Positions 1 through 6,409 of a DNA stretch of 8,586 nucleotides are shown piece after piece (positions within the stretch are counted from its first letter, which is position 1; each line of letters begins with the position of its first letter). The translations under genes and the position numbers were made by a program. The stretch lies in contig JAABRB010000132.1 in NCBI GenBank assembly GCA_011391185.1, forward strand, positions 1-8,586, in the 5' to 3' direction. The notes beneath the pieces were generated by a model that was not told the origin of the DNA, ran no database searches, and worked only from the letters and a program-made list of their open reading frames with translations. Source of the stretch: Betaproteobacteria bacterium (GTDB lineage: Bacteria > Pseudomonadota > Gammaproteobacteria > Burkholderiales > SG8-39).

Positions 1-1515
1 CGCGTCCAGGTCGACGCGCTGGCCGGCAACGACATCGTGCTGCTCGGCACGCTCACTGTCGATACGACGGTGGATGCCGGCGCAGGCGACGACCTCGTCG
101 ACGGCAGCGCCGCCATTGCCGGCCTGACGCTGCGTGGCGGACCGGACAACGACATGCTCGACGGTGGCGCGGGCGACGACCGCATCGAGGGCGGCGAGGG
201 GGCCGACTACCTGCGCGGCGGGCCGGGCGAGGACGAACTCTTTGGCGGGAACGGGAACGACAAGCTCGCCGGCGGTCCGGACGCCGATTATCTCGATGGC
301 GGCGCGGGTCACGATCAGGCGGTGGTCCAGCGACTCACTCCGTTCGCCTACTGGAGCCTGAACGAGACCAGCGGCACGACGGTCGCGGATTCGGCCGGCA
401 CCCCGCAGAACGGGACCTTCATCGACAAGGACAGCGCCCCCGATCTGGACGATGCCGGCCCGCCGGTGTCGAGCGCCCCTTACGGCGCGCAGACCGGCGC
501 CGACTTCCACGACTCGACCCAGGAGTACATCGCGGTCGCGAAGAACTCGGTGTTCGAGGTCGGCAGCGGCACGGTCGAGCTGTGGTTCAACACGAACGAC
601 GCGACCGATACGCAGACGCTGTTCTCCAAGGATCACAACGGCTTCCTGACCGGTGGCCACCTCGACATCGCGGTCGTCAACCGCGACATCGAAGTGCGGA
701 TGCAGAGCACCAGCCAGAGCTTCATGATCGACACGGACGGCGGTCCGAACAACAACCTGATCAAGTCGGACACGTGGTACCACCTCGCTCTGACGTTCGG
801 CCCGGATGGAATGACGCTCTACGTCGACGGCAAGCTGGTTGGCAGCAACGTCTATACGGGCGGCCTGCAAGGTAACCACGAGCCGATTGTGATCGGCGGC
901 TCGATCCGTTCCAACAGCAACGACTCGGGCGATCTATCCCGGCTCTCGATCAGCCGGCCATTCGACGGCTACATCGACGAAGTGGCGTTCTTCGACGTCG
1001 CACTCGATCCCGCGCAGATCATTCTGTCGCAGCAGTACGGACCGCTCGGTGTGATCGCGCCGGAAGACCTCGGAACGGTGAACGGCACCGACACGCTGGT
1101 GAGCATCGAAGGGTTCGAGTTCGTGAATCTGCCGAGCGCTGCAACGAAGACGCTCGTGGCGCCGAGCGCGTTCGAGGCGCCGAGCGCATTCGCGCTCGAG
1201 GCGGAGAGCCGGTCCGTGCCGAGTGCTTCCGGGCTCGACCCGGATCAATACTCACCCGCCAAGTCGACGGCCCACCTCGGCGAGGCGCAGTCGCCAGTGA
1301 TCGACTGGGGTTCCGTGCTCGGCGGCGAGCGCAAGGAAAAGCGCGCGCGCAGCGAGCCGGAGTTTCCCACCCCCGCGTGGATCAAGGACTTCCTCATGGA
1401 CAGCGGCCGCAGTGCCAAGGACCGCGGCGCCGACAACAACTTCCGCCTCGAGGCGTCATCGGCCGGCGATCCGCCGAAGCATCACTACAAGCTCCCGCGC
1501 AACTCGGCTTTCTGA
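1..1515 (+). CDS. Large RTX-repeat secreted protein with LamG-like domain, C-terminal part (5' end outside window)
   Basis: The reading frame is open from base 1, so the gene starts upstream; 504 codons are visible before TGA at 1513-1515. In window codon numbering, residues 44-106 are seven consecutive RTX nonapeptides of the GGxGxDxxx type, preceded by a partial one (DAGAGDD, near 25). Residues about 111-348 resemble a LamG/concanavalin A-like domain: it opens with YWSLNETSG, contains WYHLALTF and LYVDGKLVG, and closes with [15 protein letters not shown] short stretch typical of RTX proteins follows ([14 protein letters not shown], 361-374), then an Ala/Ser/Glu-rich linker with a doubled APSAF, then a charged tail rich in Arg, Lys and Asp. 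RTX repeats bind calcium and fold outside the cell; LamG domains often bind glycans or proteins. An extracellular adhesin-like role is inferred. No enzymatic domain is visible. It is probably the cargo of the export-type genes downstream. Confidence 0.9.
   Translation, partial: RVQVDALAGNDIVLLGTLTVDTTVDAGAGDDLVDGSAAIAGLTLRGGPDNDMLDGGAGDDRIEGGEGADYLRGGPGEDELFGGNGNDKLAGGPDADYLDGGAGHDQAVVQRLTPFAYWSLNETSGTTVADSAGTPQNGTFIDKDSAPDLDDAGPPVSSAPYGAQTGADFHDSTQEYIAVAKNSVFEVGSGTVELWFNTNDATDTQTLFSKDHNGFLTGGHLDIAVVNRDIEVRMQSTSQSFMIDTDGGPNNNLIKSDTWYHLALTFGPDGMTLYVDGKLVGSNVYTGGLQGNHEPIVIGGSIRSNSNDSGDLSRLSISRPFDGYIDEVAFFDVALDPAQIILSQQYGPLGVIAPEDLGTVNGTDTLVSIEGFEFVNLPSAATKTLVAPSAFEAPSAFALEAESRSVPSASGLDPDQYSPAKSTAHLGEAQSPVIDWGSVLGGERKEKRARSEPEFPTPAWIKDFLMDSGRSAKDRGADNNFRLEASSAGDPPKHHYKLPRNSAF
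130..318 (+). repeat. Seven tandem RTX nonapeptide coding repeats
   Basis: Seven 27-bp units encode back-to-back nonapeptides, each with the pattern [LI]xGGxxxDx: for example [18 protein letters not shown] and LDGGAGHDQ. The register is uninterrupted. Such repeats form a parallel beta-roll that binds Ca2+ between turns, which is disordered inside the cell and folds after export. The DNA units have diverged clearly from each other although the protein pattern is conserved, so this is an old, selected array rather than a recent expansion. Confidence 0.93.
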
Positions 1516-1560
1516 CCGGGTTCGCGCCGGGTGCGACGGCCGGTTTCGGCACCACCCGGT
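1515..1560 (+). terminator. Possible bulged stem-loop just after the RTX gene stop
   Basis: A 7-bp outer stem (ACCGGGT at 1515-1521 with ACCCGGT at 1554-1560) encloses a 5-bp inner stem (GGTGC at 1530-1534 with GCACC at 1549-1553), with an 8-nt bulge on the 5' side. It begins at the last base of the stop codon, where a terminator or 3'-end stabiliser would be expected. No T-tract follows, so a standard intrinsic terminator is not supported, and GC-rich DNA makes chance pairing common. Confidence 0.25.
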
Positions 1561-1662
1561 TGCCTGCCGGCGCGGATGTGCCAACTTCGCCGCGTAGCGT
1601 TCCGGACCGCCGCTCATACCGTGTACTCCGTCTCAAATTCCCGCTGCAACCAGTTATTTCCG

Positions 1663-1692
1663 TTGCGGAAAGTGTCCTTCGGTCGCTAACAT
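1663..1692 (+). promoter_or_regulatory. Weak sigma70-like promoter candidate upstream of the DUF3467 gene
   Basis: TTGCGG (1663-1668) and TAACAT (1687-1692) are separated by 18 bp and lie about 70 bp before the start codon at 1765. They match the -35 and -10 consensus at only 3 and 4 of 6 positions. They sit in the most AT-rich part of the gap (about 1620-1695), which favours a promoter here. A short inverted repeat, GCAAC (1646-1650) and GTTGC (1662-1666), overlaps the -35 region. If real, the promoter would drive the downstream genes independently of the RTX gene. Confidence 0.25.
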
Positions 1693-1750
1693 AGCGGGAA
1701 TCGAGCGACCCTCCCGAGGCGTACGCTCCCAACCTGCCGAGAATGCTCAC

Positions 1751-1756
1751 AAGGAG
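1751..1756 (+). promoter_or_regulatory. Strong Shine-Dalgarno for the DUF3467 gene
   Basis: AAGGAG ends 8 nt before the ATG at 1765. It is the best ribosome binding site in the window and fixes that start. The following genes lack a comparable site, so this small protein is probably translated more strongly than its neighbours. Confidence 0.8.
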
Positions 1757-1764
1757 AGATCCGA

Positions 1765-2106
1765 ATGGCGACCAAAGCCGGAAGCGATGACACCACGAAG
1801 GCCGCAGCACCGTCAGCGACCCAGCGCAGTAGTGCCGCTCCTCAGGCAGCCGCCGGCGCACGCGTGCGCTGGAAGACGGACAGCGTCAAGAGCTCGTATG
1901 CCAACTTCTGCAACGCGTCCAGCACGCGCGAGGAGGTGGTGCTCAATTTCGGCGTCAGCCACGACTGGGAGCGCCAGCCGCAGGACATGGAGATCGAGCT
2001 TTCCCATCGCATCGTGCTCTCGCCGTTCGCCGCGAAACGCCTGGCGCAGCTGCTGCAAAAGCTGATCGGTGAGTACGAGTCCCGCTACGGCGAATTGAAG
2101 CAATAG
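1765..2106 (+). CDS. DUF3467-type small protein
   Basis: This 113-residue protein has a low-complexity Ala/Ser/Thr N-terminus (about 1-32) and a compact conserved part (about 41-110). The conserved part starts with SYANFCNAS, continues with EEVVLNFGVSHDW, then a short segment with IELSHRIVLSP, and ends in a helix, AKRLAQLLQKLIGEYESRYG. The YANF opening, the E(F/V)xLxFG strand and the final helix after a 'hRIVhSPxxAKR' turn are what I associate with DUF3467, a family without an established function. There is no signal peptide or membrane segment, so it is probably cytoplasmic. It lies 54 bp before the GAF-adaptor gene on the same strand, and is likely co-transcribed with it. A chaperone or regulatory role in export is possible but purely positional. 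An AAGGAG at 8 nt supports the start. Confidence 0.82.
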   Translation: MATKAGSDDTTKAAAPSATQRSSAAPQAAAGARVRWKTDSVKSSYANFCNASSTREEVVLNFGVSHDWERQPQDMEIELSHRIVLSPFAAKRLAQLLQKLIGEYESRYGELKQ

Positions 2107-2160
2107 GCTGGCACGCAACGGCGCATCGCGCTGACTCTTTCTCTAACCCTGCGATCGACC

Positions 2161-4056
2161 ATGTCCTCACCCGCGATCGGCGATTCCGGTTCAGGTAGCA
2201 TCACCCAGATCACGCCCGGAGCCCGGCCGGCGGCCGCGAGCCCGGAGTCCGCACTGTGGGCGGGTCTTGCCGGCTCCGGCGATGCCCAGGTCTTCACGCA
2301 GAGCTGGCTCGCGATCCAGTGCCGGCTGATCCCGGGCGTAGTCGGCGGCCTGGTGCTGCTGCGCGTCGAGCGCGACGGCAACTATGCGCCGGCGGCGGTA
2401 TGGCCGGACGTGCGGCGCGACATGCGCTATCTGACACCCGTGGCGCAGCGTGCATTGGCCGAACGGCGCGGCTTCACGACGCCGCGCCCCGCGGGCGGCG
2501 ATGCAGTCGGGGGCGACTGCGTCGCATACCCGATCGAGGCCGTGGGAATACTGCAGGGCGTGGTGGTGGTTGACCTGTCTTCGCGTCCCGAGGCGGACCT
2601 GCAGGCCGCCTTGCGCCAGTTGCACTGGGGCGCCGCGGGGCTGGAGCTCCTTTTCACGCGCGACGCCGTGACGAAGGTGAATGCCCGGCGCGAACGCCTT
2701 CAGTCCGTGCTCGAGATCGTGGCGGCGGGCGCGGTGCAGGAGCGCTTTGCCGCGGCGGCGATGGCGATCGCGAACGAGCTTGCGACCCGCTTGCGCTGCG
2801 ACCGCGTGAGCATCGGACTCTTTCATGGCCGGCGACTGCGCATCGACGCGGTGTCGCACAGCGCCCAGTTCAAGGAACGCACGAACCTCATGCGCGCAGT
2901 CGCGGCGGCGATGGAGGAGGCGACCGATCAGGGGACGACCGTCTCTTTCCCGCAAGTCGGCCGCGGCACGCCCGCCGTCGCGCGCGCGCACGAAGCGCTG
3001 ATACAGGGCCATGGGACGGGCGCCTGCGTGACGGTCCCGCTCACCGCGGACAGCAAGGCGATCGGCGCGATCACGCTCGAGCGGCCTGCGCAACGTCCCT
3101 TTGATTCCGAGACGGTCGAGATCTGCGAGGCGCTGGCAGGCCTTGCAGGCCCGATGCTCAACACCCATCGGCGCGAGGATCAGTGGCTCGTCGGGCGGGC
3201 AATCGAGCAGGCGGGCGAGACCCTGCGCAAGCTTTTCGGGCCGCGCCACGCAGCGCTGAAGCTCGTCGCCATCATTGTCACGCTGCTGATCGCTTTCATG
3301 GCGATCGGGAAGGGCGAGTTTCGGGTCGCCGGCACGACGACGCTCGAGCCGCTCGTCCAGCAGGCTGCCACCGCGCCGTTCGATGGATATGTCCGGGAAG
3401 CCCCGGCACGCGCAGGGGACGTGGTCAAGCAGGGTGCCGTGCTTGCCAGGCTGGACGATCGCGAGCTGCGGCTGGAGCGCCTGAAGTGGATGGCGCAGCA
3501 GGAAGAGTACTCGAAGCAGTTCCGCCAGGCGATGGCGGATCGCAATCCCGCGCAGGTGCAGATCGTCACGGCACAGCTCGAGCAGGCGCGGGCGCAGGCC
3601 GCGCGCGTCGCGGATCAGCTCGAGCGCACCACGGTCTCGGCGCCCTTTGACGGCATGGTGGTCACGGGCGACCTCACTCAGCAACTCGGCGCGCCCGTCG
3701 AGAAAGGGAAGGTGCTATTCGAAATCGCGCCGCTCAACGCGTTCCGGCTGGTTCTCCACGTGGATGAACGCGACGTCGCGTACGTCAAGCCCGGGCAGCG
3801 TGGCACGTTACTGCTCGGCGCATTTCCCCAGCAGCCGGTGGGCCTGACCGTTCAGCAGGTCACGCCCGTCTCGGATCCGAAGGACGGGCGCAACACGTTT
3901 CGCGTCGAGGCTCAGCTCGATCAGCACGCGCTTCACTTGCGCCCGGGCATGCAGGGCGTGGGCAAGGTCGAGATCGAGGCGGCGCGCTACCTCTGGATCT
4001 GGACGCGCGAGGTCATGAACTGGCTGCGGCTCGCCGCATGGCGCTGGCTCCCTTAA
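2161..4056 (+). CDS. GAF-region / HlyD-type membrane fusion (periplasmic adaptor) protein
   Basis: The 631-residue protein has an unusual order. Residues about 40-165 look like a diverged GAF-like fold. About 185-337 is a clearer GAF domain: CDRVSIGLF, then TGACVTVPL, then AIGAITLER, with a closing helix after FDSETVEICEAL. One membrane helix spans about 366-384 (LKLVAIIVTLLIAFMAIG). Next come the two halves of a biotinyl-lipoyl-like hairpin domain (APFDGYVREAPARAGDVVKQG near 405-425 and SAPFDGMVV near 493-501), split by a short coiled coil (about 435-488). A beta-barrel adaptor region (about 520-605) and a Trp-rich tail follow. HlyD-type adaptors bridge inner-membrane exporters to outer-membrane channels. 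The predicted topology is a cytoplasmic N-terminal half and a periplasmic C-terminal half, so the GAF part could sense a small molecule or contact a cytoplasmic partner. There is no strong ribosome binding site; ATG 2161 is the first in-frame candidate. The short coiled coil is unlike the long hairpin of classical HlyD. Confidence 0.88.
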   Translation: MSSPAIGDSGSGSITQITPGARPAAASPESALWAGLAGSGDAQVFTQSWLAIQCRLIPGVVGGLVLLRVERDGNYAPAAVWPDVRRDMRYLTPVAQRALAERRGFTTPRPAGGDAVGGDCVAYPIEAVGILQGVVVVDLSSRPEADLQAALRQLHWGAAGLELLFTRDAVTKVNARRERLQSVLEIVAAGAVQERFAAAAMAIANELATRLRCDRVSIGLFHGRRLRIDAVSHSAQFKERTNLMRAVAAAMEEATDQGTTVSFPQVGRGTPAVARAHEALIQGHGTGACVTVPLTADSKAIGAITLERPAQRPFDSETVEICEALAGLAGPMLNTHRREDQWLVGRAIEQAGETLRKLFGPRHAALKLVAIIVTLLIAFMAIGKGEFRVAGTTTLEPLVQQAATAPFDGYVREAPARAGDVVKQGAVLARLDDRELRLERLKWMAQQEEYSKQFRQAMADRNPAQVQIVTAQLEQARAQAARVADQLERTTVSAPFDGMVVTGDLTQQLGAPVEKGKVLFEIAPLNAFRLVLHVDERDVAYVKPGQRGTLLLGAFPQQPVGLTVQQVTPVSDPKDGRNTFRVEAQLDQHALHLRPGMQGVGKVEIEAARYLWIWTREVMNWLRLAAWRWLP

Positions 4057-4131
4057 CGGGGCGTGGAAACATGCGTGCCGTGGCGACTTCGAGTAACGAA
4101 TTTAGGGTGCCAGTCAAACCCCGGTCGTACG

Positions 4132-4196
4132 AACAAGGGGGAAAGCCCCCTTGTATATCCTCCGTAAGGAACAAGGGGCAAGCCCCTTGTATATCC
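4132..4196. repeat. Two tandem palindromic hairpin units between the adaptor and protease genes
   Basis: Unit 1 (4133-4154) is a perfect 9-bp stem, ACAAGGGGG / CCCCCTTGT, around the loop AAAG. Unit 2 (4171-4190) is a perfect 8-bp stem, ACAAGGGG / CCCCTTGT, around the loop CAAG. Both are followed by ATATCC, and the units are spaced 38 bp apart. The copies differ by one G on the left arm and one C on the right arm, so pairing is kept. Neither is followed by a T-run. They lie in the 183-bp gap within the gene block; the rest of the gap (4057-4131 and 4197-4239) shows nothing I recognise. They may be dispersed REP-like elements or RNA stems that tune expression of the downstream gene. Confidence 0.85.
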
Positions 4197-4239
4197 CCCG
4201 GCGCGCGCGTGCCGAGTTCTTCAACAGCCTGCTAACGGC

Positions 4240-6387
4240 ATGGCGCAGTCGCTTTTCAGTCCTTCCTGGTATCGCGTCGCCAAGCTGACGCCTTCGCTGC
4301 GCGCGCATGCGCAGATCCATCGCCAGGAATACCGCGGCGAGACCTGGTTCGTCCTCCAGGACCCCGCCTCCGAGCGCTACCACCGCTTCTCGCCTGCCGC
4401 GTATCTCGTCATCGGGCTGATGGACGGACGACGTAACATCCAGGAGACCTGGGATATCGCGCTGCGCAAACTCGGCGACGACGCCATCAGTCAGGACGAA
4501 TTCATCCAGTTGCTTGCCCAGCTTCACGCGGCGGACGTCCTGCAGTGCGACGTGCCGCCCGATACGCACGAGATGTTCCGGCGCCGCGAGCGCCTGCGCC
4601 AGAAGAAGTGGCAGCAGAAGGTGATGAGCGTCTTCGCGTGGCAGATCCCGCTCATCGACCCGGAACGCTTCCTCGCGCGTTTCGTCGGGCTGGTGGCGCC
4701 GTTCTTCAGCAAGGCGGGCTTCCTGCTCTGGCTCCTCGTGATCGGGGCGGCGGTGCTGGTGGCGGGCAGCCATTGGAACGAGCTTGGACGCAGCACGCTC
4801 GATCAGCTGCTTGCGCCGCGCAACCTGCTCATGATCTGGCTGCTCTTTCCGCTGATCAAGGCATTCCACGAGCTGGGTCACGGGTTCGCGGTGAAAGCGT
4901 TCGGCGGCGAAGTTCACGAGATGGGCGTGATGATCCTCGTGCTGACTCCGGTCCCGTACGTCGACGCCTCGGCCGCCTGGGCGTTCCGCAGCAAGTGGCA
5001 GCGGGTCGTCGTCGGCGGCGCCGGCATGGCGGTGGAGCTGGTCATCGCGGCGATCGCGCTGGCGGTCTGGGTGAATGCCGAGCCGGGCATGACGCGCTCG
5101 ATCGCCTATAACACGATGCTCATCGCTGGGGTCTCCACGGTCGTGTTCAACGCAAACCCGCTGCTGCGGTTCGACGGCTATTACATGCTGATGGATTTCC
5201 TGGAAATCCCGAACCTGCGCACCCGCGCCAACCAGTATCTTGCATACCTTGCCGAGCGCTACCTGTTCGGAAGGAGCGATGCCGAACCGCCAATCTCCAC
5301 CCGCGGCGAGCGCTTCTGGTTCGTCGCCTTCTCGGTCACGTCGTTCATCTACCGCATTCTCGTTGTACTCGCGATCCTGATCTACGTCGGGGAGATCTCG
5401 TTCCTGCTGGGAATGATCTTCGCGGTGCTCACGACGGTCACGTGGTTCGGGGTTCCGGCGTTCAAGATCATCGACTATCTGGTGAACAGTCCGCGTATCC
5501 GGCGGGTACGCTCCCGCGCGGTCTTGACGAGCGGGCTCGTGGTCGGCGGCATTGTGGCTCTCGTCTTCGCGGTCCCGGTGCCCCTTCGGACGATGACCGA
5601 GGGCGTGGTCTGGGTGCCGGACGAAGGGCTCGTTCGTGCCGGCGCGGACGGGTTCGTGCAGAAGGTGATCGCGAAACCGGGCGCCTGGGTGAAGAAGGGC
5701 GATCCGCTGCTGGAGATCTTCGACCGCGACATCGCCACCGAGGTGAGCGTGCTCGAGGCGCGCCTGCAGGAACTCCAGGCGCGCCACCGCGAGCAGGCCG
5801 TGGCGGATCGCGTCAAGGCGCAGATCCTGGAAGAGGAGATGGGCTACGTGCGCTCCAAGCTGGCGCGCGCCAAGGAACGCTCCGAGGAGCTCGTCGTGAC
5901 CGCGAAGGCCGAGGGCCGCTTTGTGCTGCCGCGCGCCGTCGACATGCAGGGTCGCTACCTGCGCAAGGGCCAGCTTGTGGCACACCTGGTGAACATCGAG
6001 ACGGTGGCGATCCGGGCCGTCCTGTCGCCGGAAGACATCGACCTGGTACGAGGCGGCACGCAGCGCGTCGACGTCCGCCTGGCTGAACGCGTCGGCTCAC
6101 CCTCGCGTGCGGAAGTCGTGCGCCTCGTGCCCGGCGCGAGCGAGCGTCTTCCCAGCCCCGCGCTCGGCACGGCAGGTGGCGGACCGCTCGCGGTGGACCC
6201 GAGCGACGCTTCTGGCCAGAAGACGTTGCAAAAGTTTTTCGAGGTCGAGCTGAAGTTACCGCCTGAGGAGCGCACCCTCAATGTCGGCGGCCGGGCGTAC
6301 GTCAGATTCCATCACGGGTGGGAGCCGATCGGGTTCCAGTGGTATCGGAACGCACGTCAGTTGTTCCTGTCGCGATTCAACGTCTGA
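4240..6387 (+). CDS. PqqD-like / M50 site-2 protease / HlyD-type adaptor fusion, inner-membrane protein
   Basis: The protein has 715 residues. Residues about 20-103 resemble PqqD-type winged-helix peptide-binding domains: WFVLQDPASERYHRFS, then AAYLVIGLMDGRRNI, then a helix-rich end, LLAQLHAADVLQ. The membrane core (about 155-448) carries the M50 zinc protease motifs: HELGH at 210-214 (two His ligands and the Glu) and LRFDGYY at 309-315, whose Asp312 is the expected third ligand. The active site is thus intact. Hydrophobic segments are near 160-178, 196-216, 228-245, 256-280, 287-305, 358-378, 385-405 and 428-448. A lipoyl-like half follows (DGFVQKVIAKPGAWVKKGDPL, 470-490), then a coiled coil (about 497-545), a second half (AKAEGRFVLP) and a beta-rich end to a WYRNARQLFLSRF tail. 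M50 enzymes cut substrates within or near the membrane; in this fusion a role in processing or exporting a peptide or the RTX protein is inferred. No good ribosome binding site precedes ATG 4240. Confidence 0.9.
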   Translation: MAQSLFSPSWYRVAKLTPSLRAHAQIHRQEYRGETWFVLQDPASERYHRFSPAAYLVIGLMDGRRNIQETWDIALRKLGDDAISQDEFIQLLAQLHAADVLQCDVPPDTHEMFRRRERLRQKKWQQKVMSVFAWQIPLIDPERFLARFVGLVAPFFSKAGFLLWLLVIGAAVLVAGSHWNELGRSTLDQLLAPRNLLMIWLLFPLIKAFHELGHGFAVKAFGGEVHEMGVMILVLTPVPYVDASAAWAFRSKWQRVVVGGAGMAVELVIAAIALAVWVNAEPGMTRSIAYNTMLIAGVSTVVFNANPLLRFDGYYMLMDFLEIPNLRTRANQYLAYLAERYLFGRSDAEPPISTRGERFWFVAFSVTSFIYRILVVLAILIYVGEISFLLGMIFAVLTTVTWFGVPAFKIIDYLVNSPRIRRVRSRAVLTSGLVVGGIVALVFAVPVPLRTMTEGVVWVPDEGLVRAGADGFVQKVIAKPGAWVKKGDPLLEIFDRDIATEVSVLEARLQELQARHREQAVADRVKAQILEEEMGYVRSKLARAKERSEELVVTAKAEGRFVLPRAVDMQGRYLRKGQLVAHLVNIETVAIRAVLSPEDIDLVRGGTQRVDVRLAERVGSPSRAEVVRLVPGASERLPSPALGTAGGGPLAVDPSDASGQKTLQKFFEVELKLPPEERTLNVGGRAYVRFHHGWEPIGFQWYRNARQLFLSRFNV

Positions 6388-6409
6388 TGCGCGCCCGCCA
6401 CGAGGCCCG

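Noticed and set aside
1159..1191. Direct repeat of 15 bp encoding APSAF twice
   Set aside because: It is a short low-complexity duplication in a linker, with no sign of a mobile element or a longer array.
1548..1564. Sigma54-like GGCAC ... TTGC pair after the RTX gene
   Set aside because: The spacing is two bases longer than the strict -24/-12 requirement, and the elements lie inside the stem-loop that explains part of the symmetry.
2191..3684. Long minus-strand open frame (497 codons) opposite the GAF-adaptor gene
   Set aside because: The plus-strand product has GAF, membrane and lipoyl signatures. The antisense product is Arg/His-rich without domain features, as expected from codon bias.
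4133..4190. Hairpins read as intrinsic terminators
   Set aside because: The stems are strong but no T-run follows either one (the flank is ATATCC), and they lie inside a same-strand gene block, so termination is not supported.
4038..4235. 65-codon plus-strand frame spanning the hairpin gap
   Set aside because: It overlaps the end of the adaptor gene. Its GKPPCIS / GQAPCIS repeats are simply the translated hairpin units, and there is no ribosome binding site.
4114..5985. Long minus-strand open frame (623 codons) opposite the protease gene
   Set aside because: It is an antisense shadow of a motif-rich real gene in GC-rich DNA. The product is full of His, Arg, Glu and Asp with no recognisable domain.
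6281..6409. Upstream ATG extension of the SecA-like gene
   Set aside because: It overlaps the last 107 bases of the protease gene in another frame, and the added residues are Ser/Gly/Arg-rich with no similarity to SecA N-termini.
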